Below are positions 57,407 through 64,000 of a stretch of DNA of 64,000 bases, piece after piece (position 1 is the first letter of the stretch; each line of letters begins with the position of its first letter). The notes beneath the pieces were generated by a model. That model was not told the DNA's origin and did no database searches. It saw nothing but the letters and a program-made list of their open reading frames with translations. Made by a program: the position numbers and the translations under genes. This DNA comes from Aricia agestis (taxonomy: Eukaryota > Arthropoda > Insecta > Lepidoptera > Lycaenidae), in assembly GCF_905147365.1 (NCBI RefSeq), contig NC_056420.1, positions 72,001 to 136,000 of the forward strand. Direction: 5' to 3'.

Positions 57407-58273
57407 ATGATTAAACATAATAAAAATAAATACCACACTAATAACAACAACAGCAGAAGCTATTATAAAGTACCTAATATGAAAGCAGTGGGATGTGGTT
57501 TAATGAACACACTCATCAATAACTTACCGTTCGAGTTGCACGTGCCTGGCTACAATTATTGTGGACCTGGAACAAAATTGGAAAAACGACTAAAGAGGGG
57601 TGATATAGGTATTAATCCGTTGGATGAGGCGTGTAAATTACACGATATTGCATACGCTCAAAATTCCTCTTTAGAGGATCGACACAAGGCCGATATTGAG
57701 TTGGCTACAGCGGCGAAGGAGCGTTGGCGACACTCGAAGAGTCTACCCGAACGGTTGGTGGCGCTTGGCGTTAATAAAATAATGAAGTACAAGGTGAAAC
57801 GTGGAATGGGTGTGTCCCTCACAAAACTAATAACAGCAGCCCGTAAAGCGGTGAAACACACGAAAAAAAGAAAATCTAAAAATGGTAAAACATCATCTCC
57901 GCTCACCACTAAACAACTCATAAGTACAGCTATAAAAGCAGCAAGAAAAAGGATTTACAACAAAAACACCAAAACTAAACAACCTGTGCGAAAACCTCGA
58001 GTTATACCCCTACCGAAGAGAGGGGGTTTCTTACCTTTAATACCAATCTTGGGGGCGTTGGCGGCCGCTGGTACTCTAGCAGGTGGGGTGACGACGGCTG
58101 CTAAAAACATTTATGAAATGGTGAAATCAAAAGATCAAATCAATAGTGGTGGTGGTAAGAGTCGATTAAGAGACTCTATTCCAATGGCTGTTGGTAAGGG
58201 TATGTATATGGCACCATACAAAAACGGTATGGGTCTCTATATATCTCCACTACCACATTCAAAAAACTATTAA
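57407..58273 (+). CDS. Phospholipase A2 domain fused to Polinton PX-like protein, 288 aa
   Basis: It resembles the parvovirus VP1 unique region. There is a calcium loop YCGPGT (51-56) and the catalytic HD (79-80) with Y83 in ACKLHDIAY. In parvoviruses this domain breaches the endosome membrane. A Lys/Arg-rich linker follows, then a hydrophobic segment at about 206-237 (LPLIPILGALAAAGTLAGG) and the PX ending GKGMYMAPYKNGMGLYI. An alternative start is the ATG at 57,479 (MKAVGCG). Two codons before its stop the gene carries an in-phase slippery heptamer leading into the protease frame. Confidence 0.88.
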   Translation: MIKHNKNKYHTNNNNSRSYYKVPNMKAVGCGLMNTLINNLPFELHVPGYNYCGPGTKLEKRLKRGDIGINPLDEACKLHDIAYAQNSSLEDRHKADIELATAAKERWRHSKSLPERLVALGVNKIMKYKVKRGMGVSLTKLITAARKAVKHTKKRKSKNGKTSSPLTTKQLISTAIKAARKRIYNKNTKTKQPVRKPRVIPLPKRGGFLPLIPILGALAAAGTLAGGVTTAAKNIYEMVKSKDQINSGGGKSRLRDSIPMAVGKGMYMAPYKNGMGLYISPLPHSKNY

Positions 58274-58302
58274 ACAACCTCCCCAATCGTGCCCTCTACG
58301 AT
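58261..58302 (+). promoter_or_regulatory. Predicted -1 ribosomal frameshift signal
   Basis: A AAA AAC occupies 58,261-58,267 in the exact phase needed (codons TCA AAA AAC of the PLA2/PX gene). The zero-frame stop is at 58,271. Slipping back one base continues into the protease frame at 58,267. After a ten-base spacer, CCTCCCC (58,278-58,284) could pair with the G run at 58,349-58,354. ATCGT/ACGAT (58,286-58,302) can form a small hairpin. The stimulatory structure is speculative; the heptamer and phases are directly visible. Confidence 0.7.
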
Positions 58303-58725
58303 CATGAGCTCCTCACGTTTGTCAAACACTTGAAAATTCCACATTTTCGGGGGGTTTTTATGCGAGATGACATTCTCAAACTGGGACAAACTTCAAAGCC
58401 GTGGAAGTGTGAAACGGGAATAATAAATTTGGATGATTCACACGGACCCGGAACCCATTGGGTGGCGTATGTGAAGAAAAATAAACAGTGTCAATACTTT
58501 GACAGCTATGGAGACTTGAGACCACCATGGGAATTTATCAATTATATGCTACAAGGTGGAATTAAAATTGATGATAATGAAGGAGGAGGAGGAGGCGAAG
58601 GAGGAGGTATAAGTTACAACTACAATAACATGCAAAAAGACAAAAAATACAACTGTGGACATTTATGTTTAAATTTTCTATCAAATGTTTGTGATCAAAT
58701 GTTTGTTAAAAAAAATCCTAAATAA
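58267..58725 (+). CDS. Adenain-like cysteine protease, frame entered by -1 frameshift
   Basis: A capsid maturation protease of the adenovirus/Polinton family. The triad residues are H in GTHWVAY, D in YFDSYG and C in YNCGHLC. The oxyanion Gln lies seven residues before the Cys, the same spacing I recall for adenain. A Gly/Glu-rich insert precedes the Cys loop. The frame is open from 58,198 and contains no ATG before the internal one at 58,360. Family-like sequence (LYDHELLTFVKHLKIPHFRG) lies upstream of that ATG, so starting there would drop conserved residues. Alternatives are initiation at TTG 58,330 or an unseen splice. Confidence 0.85.
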   Translation, partial: LLNNLPNRALYDHELLTFVKHLKIPHFRGVFMRDDILKLGQTSKPWKCETGIINLDDSHGPGTHWVAYVKKNKQCQYFDSYGDLRPPWEFINYMLQGGIKIDDNEGGGGGEGGGISYNYNNMQKDKKYNCGHLCLNFLSNVCDQMFVKKNPK

Positions 58726-58809
58726 AATATACAAACCTATCTGAGACTTTTCATTTCATCTTGTGTATTAAATCAGTGTGTGTGTGTGTGTGGACTCTCA
58801 AAAAAAATA

Positions 58810-59514
58810 ATGTCTTATACTTTATCAATCAATGGTAATGAGTCTACATTGAATGTGGATTTTCTACCCCCCATAGAGTTGGGTGATGGTGAATTTGAAT
58901 GTGCACTAATTTACTTCAAAACATTCAATTCCATCCCCAATGTGGATAGCTCTAATAATCTTTTTCACTTTGGAAACGAGGTTATAACAATTCCGGAGGG
59001 ATCTTATGAATTGGAAAATATTATCGATTATCTGGAGGATGAGATTGAAAGGAGGGGTATTAATTCTTTTTCGAACCAACAAAATGCAGTTGAGATGGAG
59101 GTGAATACGAATACGATGAGATGTTCGGTTTTTTCAGCGCTTTATGATGTACACTTCGAAAAAGAGAACAGCATTGGGAGTGTTTTTGGATTTTCCCGTA
59201 AAGTATTACCAAAAAATGAACAACACGAATCCGATCAGCCAATAGACATTCTCGTCACCGACTCTATAAGAGTAGAGTGTAATATAATTCATGGTTCATT
59301 TACCAACAACAGACCATCACACGTACTTCACGAGTTTACTCCCTCAGTGCCGCCTGGCTATCAAATTATCGAGTGTCCATCACACCTAGTCTATCTACCC
59401 TTAAAAGTTAATAGTATACAAAATCTTCAAATACGTATAGTGAATGAAAAAGGTAATCTTGTTAATTTTAGAAAGGAAAACATTTCACTTCGCATACACA
59501 TAAGGAAAAGATAA
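58810..59514 (+). CDS. Minor capsid (penton, single jelly-roll) protein, 234 aa
   Basis: The ATG at 58,810 (MSYTLSINGNES) is the first in frame, 20 bases after a short GT repeat. The typical pattern is a beta-rich N-terminus with PPIELGDGEFECALIYFKT, the conserved FNSIPNVDSSNNLFHF and IPEGSYELENIIDYL, and later RPSHVLHEFTPSVPPGYQI. It should occupy capsid vertices. It sits between protease and major capsid genes, the usual order for the structural block. Confidence 0.88.
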   Translation: MSYTLSINGNESTLNVDFLPPIELGDGEFECALIYFKTFNSIPNVDSSNNLFHFGNEVITIPEGSYELENIIDYLEDEIERRGINSFSNQQNAVEMEVNTNTMRCSVFSALYDVHFEKENSIGSVFGFSRKVLPKNEQHESDQPIDILVTDSIRVECNIIHGSFTNNRPSHVLHEFTPSVPPGYQIIECPSHLVYLPLKVNSIQNLQIRIVNEKGNLVNFRKENISLRIHIRKR

Positions 59515-59518
59515 AGTT

Positions 59519-59725
59519 ATGATTATTTATAAATTCAACCCTCAATCAACATCAAGTCATAGTTTGCATTCTCCCCCACAGCAGACAACATCTCTTCTTT
59601 CAAAGTTAAATATTAATTTAAATAAACAATATCAACAACAACAACAAGAACAACAACCACATCGGAAGAAGTTGAGAAGAGAAAATTCACTGTTCTTATC
59701 ATCTCTAGGACTAAAAATAAAGTAA
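59519..59725 (+). CDS. Small Polinton protein, 68 aa
   Basis: A short frame in the few bases between minor and major capsid genes. It has a Gln-rich middle and the ending RRENSLFLSSLGLKIK. A small protein with a similar N..FL.SLG ending occurs near the capsid genes of other Polintons, as I remember. The function is unknown and the frame could be spurious, though its position and ending speak for it. Confidence 0.5.
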   Translation: MIIYKFNPQSTSSHSLHSPPQQTTSLLSKLNINLNKQYQQQQQEQQPHRKKLRRENSLFLSSLGLKIK

Positions 59726-59733
59726 ATAACATC

Positions 59734-59757
59734 AGCTGCTGCTGCTGCTGCTGCTGC
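59734..59757. repeat. (GCT)n microsatellite before the major capsid gene
   Basis: Eight GCT units ending one base before the ATG of the major capsid gene. Confidence 0.9.
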
Positions 59758-59758
59758 A

Positions 59759-60970
59759 ATGTCATCATCAATTTTAAATATTGGGGATAGTGTGGTGTTT
59801 GATGATAGCATTGAAAGTATTGAATATCACTCTTTCCACCCCTTCAATGATTCATATAAGAATAATGATGAGATTCGGATTCGTATCAATGATCAGGATA
59901 TAATTGTGTGGCCCTCGGAGAGTCAACTCATAATCGAGGGCACTACAACAAAATCCTCCACTTTTGTAAACAATGGTGCTGCCCACCTGTTCCAAGACAT
60001 TCGATATGAATTAAACGGTGTGGAGATTGATCGAACAAAAAACTGCGGTGTCACCACCACAATGAAGGGTATCTTATCGTACGGTGAGGAGGAGAGTAAG
60101 GCCTTGGAGAATAGTTGTTGGAACACATCATCATCAAGCGGCATCAAAGACATAGAAGGAGAGTTTTGTTTCACCATTCCACTACGACATTTATTGGGTT
60201 TCGCTGAGGATTATACCAAGGTTATTGTGAATGCAAAACACGAACTCGTACTCAACAGGAGCTCTACAAATTCAAACTGCGCCATCAAGACCAAGGATGC
60301 AACGAAGGGTTTTGAAATTAACATAAACCGTATTGTATGGCGCATGCCTATTGTAAAGGTGTCTGATAAGGAAAAACTTCGTTTGTTACGTTACGTGGAG
60401 AGTAATGCACCAATCCCCATTTCATTCCGATCGTGGGATCTTTACGAATATCCGCTGCTACCAACGTCACAAAAGCATGTGTGGACAGTTAAAACGAGCA
60501 CACAATTGGAGAAACCTCGTTTTGTCATACTAGGATTTCAGCATGCACGCAACAATGATGAAAGCAAAGATAAAAGTTTATTTGATCACTCCAATTTCCA
60601 CAATGCTCGTCTCTACCTCAACTCTCAATATTATCCATACGAGTCGTTTGCTAATGATTTTGAAAAGGGCGTCTACTCCCTGTTGTATGAAGCGTTTTGT
60701 AACTTTAAAAGGCAATACTATGGTTTGAAAAACGCTAATGTTCAAGTGAACCCAGCTCATTTTAAGACAAAAGCACCTCTTGTTGTTATCGACTGTTCCC
60801 GACAAATGGACACCATTCGATCGGGCGTGGGGGGTGGTATAGACATAAAATTGGAGATGGAATTCAAGAAAGCCATCCCCAGTGACACTACCGCCTACTG
60901 CCTCATTATCAATGATTCCCTCTTTGAATACACCATTTTAACTAAATCAGTTCGAAAAATATCCAGTTAA
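59759..60970 (+). CDS. Major capsid protein (double jelly-roll), 403 aa
   Basis: The main shell protein of a predicted virion. It shows the usual Polinton pattern: an N-terminal segment before PSESQLIIEGTT, then FVNNGAAHLFQDIRYELNGVEID, GVTTTMKGILSYG, RHLLGFAEDY, and C-terminal YYGLKNANVQVNP and PLVVIDCSRQ. The length suits this subgroup. The frame is complete. It follows the small GCT repeat immediately, so the start is well placed. Confidence 0.92.
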   Translation: MSSSILNIGDSVVFDDSIESIEYHSFHPFNDSYKNNDEIRIRINDQDIIVWPSESQLIIEGTTTKSSTFVNNGAAHLFQDIRYELNGVEIDRTKNCGVTTTMKGILSYGEEESKALENSCWNTSSSSGIKDIEGEFCFTIPLRHLLGFAEDYTKVIVNAKHELVLNRSSTNSNCAIKTKDATKGFEININRIVWRMPIVKVSDKEKLRLLRYVESNAPIPISFRSWDLYEYPLLPTSQKHVWTVKTSTQLEKPRFVILGFQHARNNDESKDKSLFDHSNFHNARLYLNSQYYPYESFANDFEKGVYSLLYEAFCNFKRQYYGLKNANVQVNPAHFKTKAPLVVIDCSRQMDTIRSGVGGGIDIKLEMEFKKAIPSDTTAYCLIINDSLFEYTILTKSVRKISS

Positions 60971-60987
60971 AACAGGTTGTAACTGGT

Positions 60988-61063
60988 TCAACAGCTGCTG
61001 TTCTGTTTGAAGCCCATGCTGTTCTGTTTATATTATCAGCTGTTCTGTTTATATTATTAGCTG
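60988..61063 (+). repeat. GCTGTTCTGTTTATATTAT short tandem repeats
   Basis: Four imperfect copies of GCTGTTCTGTT(TATATTAT) in the gap between the major capsid gene and the next gene. Confidence 0.75.
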
Positions 61064-61109
61064 TTCTGTTCAAGCGACTCAGTTCGATATAGGCTGTTGT
61101 GTTGTTAAG

Positions 61110-61766
61110 ATGTGTCATTTACTCCCCCAACACTATATCTACCCACCCTCATATTCACCTTCGATTCCACCTTTCACTTTTGAACTTTGTAAAAACGTAT
61201 ATGATCTTAATTCAAAAACGATACCTCACATATCAACGTATTTAGTGGTATCGAATCGAATAAATGAGGGTTTGGAGGAGGTGATTAACATTGGTAACCG
61301 ATTGTTGCTAACCAGAGAAGAATGGAGTGCAATTTTCGTGAACAACGCAAACCGAATCTCGGATTTCTTCAACACTGGCACAGCTACTGCAACAGCTGCT
61401 CTCCACACTGAAAATAACTGCACTGTGAGATTTGTAAATGTGTCTGATCGTAGTGAGGGATTACAGAATTTCATATTTGTGTCGTGTGGTGGCGGCATCC
61501 AATCAATGAGTATCAGTAATGATGAATGGTGGCACCTACAACACATCCTAAACTGTCTCGACACTCGTCTACATTTTTTACATCACATCAAACTCCACTA
61601 TGAGAACAGAATGAACTTTTTCAAGAAGAAATTCAAGTTGAGCGGAGTTAAAACACTACACGAAGCGTCAAATATAATGGAAAGTGCTTACGATCGAACC
61701 TCCATTGTTGATCATGAAATCAGGTGTTACGCTACAGAGTACTTATTTTTCTCATGTTTAATATAA
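61110..61766 (+). CDS. Unknown Polinton protein, 218 aa
   Basis: Family not recognised. Two segments look alike: NRLLLTREEWSAIF (about 60-75) and SMSISNDEWWHLQHI (about 130-145). Each follows a beta-rich stretch (YLVVSNRINEG; FIFVSCGGGIQ). The beta-strand-then-LT.EEW helix pattern recalls PC4-type single-stranded DNA-binding domains, so a duplicated DNA-binding fold is conceivable. This is pattern resemblance only. It lies between the capsid genes and the polymerase. Confidence 0.6.
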   Translation: MCHLLPQHYIYPPSYSPSIPPFTFELCKNVYDLNSKTIPHISTYLVVSNRINEGLEEVINIGNRLLLTREEWSAIFVNNANRISDFFNTGTATATAALHTENNCTVRFVNVSDRSEGLQNFIFVSCGGGIQSMSISNDEWWHLQHILNCLDTRLHFLHHIKLHYENRMNFFKKKFKLSGVKTLHEASNIMESAYDRTSIVDHEIRCYATEYLFFSCLI

Positions 61767-61926
61767 TGTATACAATATTATAATATATGACGACATTAAA
61801 AGTTTTCCTGTTTGAATTGGTTTTTTATTACCCTTTAATATTTAAAAGGTTACCGCTATGATAAGTTCACCACACTCATAACCATTAAATTAGACGTCAC
61901 GACCATTAAATTAGTCATTTTATATG

Positions 61927-61934
61927 TATATAAA
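61927..61934 (+). promoter_or_regulatory. TATA box candidate for the polymerase gene
   Basis: TATATAAA lies 99 bases upstream of the ATG at 62,026 in the 260-bp gap after the preceding gene. Confidence 0.55.
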
Positions 61935-62025
61935 CTGGCTATGAATAGTAAAATGAATTAGTTTTGTGTAAAAAGTTGAAATACTCATTCGCTTCGTTAC
62001 CGTATCGAGAGATAGAGAGAGAGAA

Positions 62026-64000
62026 ATGGTTTCGAAATATCAGTGTCCTTTTTGTAACATTAAAGTTGCTAGTAATCAGTTAATTACTCATTCGAGAACA
62101 AAACGTCATAAGTTACTGTGTAAACAAGACGGAGGTGATTATTTCACTTATGTTATCGCTTCACTCTTTAAGTGTAGAATAATTTCCTATCGGATAAATG
62201 GCTCCTCCAATATTCTAGACCCAGAAATATATCTGAATGGAGCGGGAGCCAAGGTTGTTCAGTTACTCAAGATGGAGCTGGAAATTAATGAGGTCATCAA
62301 GGTGAATATGGAACTTTTCTGCACATACATTATGACAAAAGACGATAAAGTGGTGAGAGATCTAAAATCCTTTAATGTAAGAGGTGTTAATCTCACATGG
62401 GATCGATGTCAGCCGAAACACCTCATACCAGATTTATATGAACTTCATAAAACATTTTCTTCTAAAATTTTAAAAAAATGTGAAGAATTTCAAGAGAGAG
62501 ATAGTGGATGGGCATTGGAGAAGATTGAATTTTTGGAAGTGAACATCAACAAGACCGATCTCGTGAAATGTCTGGATGATGATAGTGATAATGAGGATAT
62601 CATAGGAGGCTCTTATACACCACTTCCTGATTGGATTCAACGAAAGAAAGCTTGTGTAAATGTGAAAAACCAGGACAACGCTTGCTTTTTCTGGGCTCTG
62701 GTGAGCGCCTTGTATCCGGTAGACCACCATTCAGATCGATCATCCTCTTATCCACCTTACACGACCGTCTTCAAAACGGATGGTATTCAATTACCGGTGA
62801 GTGCGAAGGGAATAAAACGATTCGAAGTTTTAAATAAGATTAAAGTAAATGTGTATGGTGTTAGTGATGAAAAAAAGAAACGCATCAAACGAATTGTACC
62901 TTATTATATATCATCGAAAAAGTATGAGCGTCATGTAAATCTTTTATACTTTGAAAGTGCGTTGAGTGGGGGTGAAAAAAAATCAGATAGCAGCTGTTTA
63001 GGACACTATTGTTGGATAAAAAACCTACCGCGTTTAATACACTCTCAAATTACTAAAAATCATAAACGAATATATGTGTGTGATGGATGTTTACAGAATT
63101 TCAGTGATGAGAAAAAACTAAAACTTCACGAAAAATTAGGGTGCGATAAGGCTCTCATTGAACTACCATCCATCACTGATAACACTTTGAGTTTTAAAAA
63201 TGTTAGCCACCAATTAGAAGTGCCTTTTGTTGTATATGCAGATTTTGAGTCGATTTTAGTACCCATTCACAAAAATGAATATGATTTGAAAACTACCTAT
63301 AATACTCATGAACACATTCCTTGTAGCTTTAGTTATTATATTCATTGTAACTATAATGAATCACTATCAAAATTAATTGTATATCATGGTCATGATTGTG
63401 TGCAAAAGTTTGTTGATAATATTTACAATGACGCTAGTGTTATAGCGGACATATTTAGTTCTAAGATTGATTATGATAGAAACATTGATTTATCTACATA
63501 CAACAACAACTCTTTCTGTCATATTTGTGAACAACCTTTACTTTCAACTGATCATACAGTCATCGATCATTGTCATTTCACTGGGAAAATCAGAGGTGTG
63601 GTGCACAATCAGTGCAATCTACAATATTCAAAACCTAATTTTATTCCGATATTTTTTCACAACCTCAGTGGTTATGATAGTCATTTGTTTATTAAAGAGC
63701 TGGCCACTAGGAAAGGTGATACAATCAGATGTATCGCACAAAACAAGGAAAAATACACAACATTCAGTCAAACAATACGCTCTCAAAATAACAATCAGAT
63801 AACCATAAGATTTGTAGACTCATTCAAATTCATGTCCTCCAGTTTGGAAAAATTAGTGAAAAATCTCCCAAAAGATAAATTTCAAATATTACCTAAGTAT
63901 TTCCCCAACCCTCATGAGATGAGCCTTTTAACACGTAAGGGTGTCTTTCCCTATGAATATATTGATTCATGGGATAAACTCAAAGAAAATTCATTACCTA
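62026..64000 (+). CDS. Protein-primed DNA polymerase B, N-terminal 658 codons
   Basis: The frame is open from ATG 62,026 (MVSKYQCPFCNIK) to the window edge. In order: a C2H2 zinc finger at 7-31; a CXXX segment NQDNACFFWALVSALYP (about 215) seen in Polinton polymerases; a second Cys/His cluster (CDGCLQNF...LHEKLGC, about 355-380); Exo I YADFES (D406, E408); an HNH/endonuclease VII-like insert CHICEQ...DHCHFTGKIRG (about 498-535); and Exo II FFHNLSGYDSHLF (about 543-555). The polymerase palm lies beyond the window. It should replicate the linear element using a protein primer. Confidence 0.93.
   Translation, partial: MVSKYQCPFCNIKVASNQLITHSRTKRHKLLCKQDGGDYFTYVIASLFKCRIISYRINGSSNILDPEIYLNGAGAKVVQLLKMELEINEVIKVNMELFCTYIMTKDDKVVRDLKSFNVRGVNLTWDRCQPKHLIPDLYELHKTFSSKILKKCEEFQERDSGWALEKIEFLEVNINKTDLVKCLDDDSDNEDIIGGSYTPLPDWIQRKKACVNVKNQDNACFFWALVSALYPVDHHSDRSSSYPPYTTVFKTDGIQLPVSAKGIKRFEVLNKIKVNVYGVSDEKKKRIKRIVPYYISSKKYERHVNLLYFESALSGGEKKSDSSCLGHYCWIKNLPRLIHSQITKNHKRIYVCDGCLQNFSDEKKLKLHEKLGCDKALIELPSITDNTLSFKNVSHQLEVPFVVYADFESILVPIHKNEYDLKTTYNTHEHIPCSFSYYIHCNYNESLSKLIVYHGHDCVQKFVDNIYNDASVIADIFSSKIDYDRNIDLSTYNNNSFCHICEQPLLSTDHTVIDHCHFTGKIRGVVHNQCNLQYSKPNFIPIFFHNLSGYDSHLFIKELATRKGDTIRCIAQNKEKYTTFSQTIRSQNNNQITIRFVDSFKFMSSSLEKLVKNLPKDKFQILPKYFPNPHEMSLLTRKGVFPYEYIDSWDKLKENSLP

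Larger units (their letters stand above)
49831..64000. mobile_element. Polinton/Maverick (adintovirus-like) element, left and central part
   Basis: At least 14 genes with the Polinton core set: integrase, packaging ATPase, adenain-like protease, PLA2/PX protein, minor and major capsid proteins, and protein-primed DNA polymerase B. The coding frames I checked are open, apart from the predicted frameshift and intron. The left terminal inverted repeat cannot be fixed because the right end is outside the window. The start is somewhere in about 49.8-50.1 kb. The region is much more AT-rich than the telomeric elements. Confidence 0.93.

Noticed and set aside
1..64000. tRNA, rRNA and bacterial-type signals
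   Set aside because: I saw no cloverleaf tRNA gene or rRNA. The only tRNA-related sequence is the BEL primer-binding site. Nothing prokaryotic is present.

Overview
Kind of organism. The window is insect (at least arthropod) chromosomal DNA. Pentameric CCTAA/TTAGG telomeric repeats recur from 1,964 to 44,623. They are interleaved with telomere-targeted non-LTR retrotransposons of the R1-clade SART/TRAS type, and a BEL/Pao LTR element, a gypsy remnant and a Polinton/Maverick are also present. On the + strand the repeat reads CCTAA, so the chromosome end lies to the left and the interior to the right. The species cannot be named from the sequence; a TTAGG insect is all that is supported.

Layout. 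(1) 1-44,623 is a telomeric retrotransposon mosaic, GC-rich and all on the minus strand. Each element's poly(A) tail (a T run on +) points to the chromosome end, and short CCTAA blocks separate most elements. It holds: ORF2-bearing elements (2.6-6.3 kb, 6.3-14.8 kb, 25.9-31.9 kb, 31.9-34.2 kb), all truncated, chimeric or with a damaged reverse transcriptase; six elements that carry a full-length gag-like ORF1 and no endonuclease/RT at all (15.6-24.8 kb and 35.1-44.6 kb); a shorter deleted derivative (24.8-25.9 kb); and two copies of a non-coding element made of hairpin repeats (14.9 and 34.2 kb). A BEL/Pao element with identical LTRs (9,934-14,771) sits in the 5' leader of one of them. (2) 44,624-45,561 is a 21-bp tandem repeat with a 254-bp higher-order period. 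(3) 45,562-49,532 is about 30 copies of a 134-bp satellite. (4) 49,533-49,830 is a decayed gypsy pol fragment. (5) About 49.8 kb to the end of the window is an AT-rich Polinton with at least 14 genes. It has an integrase, packaging ATPase, PLA2/PX protein, adenovirus-type protease, minor and major capsid proteins and the start of a protein-primed DNA polymerase B. Its right end is outside the window.

How the genes work together. The gag-only elements share 3'-end features with the RT-encoding elements (TTTTAGTGGGT, a GC-rich hairpin in their own group, a terminal inverted repeat). They appear to use RT supplied in trans while providing their own Gag, an arrangement reminiscent of Drosophila HeT-A but inside ordinary TTAGG repeats. 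5' ends, 3' bodies and junctions look shuffled by template jumping. In the Polinton, structural genes form a + strand block. The protease reading frame has no ATG and begins exactly at an in-phase A AAA AAC slippery heptamer at the end of the PLA2/PX gene, which predicts -1 ribosomal frameshifting. Another Polinton gene appears to be spliced with a phase-compatible 161-nt intron.
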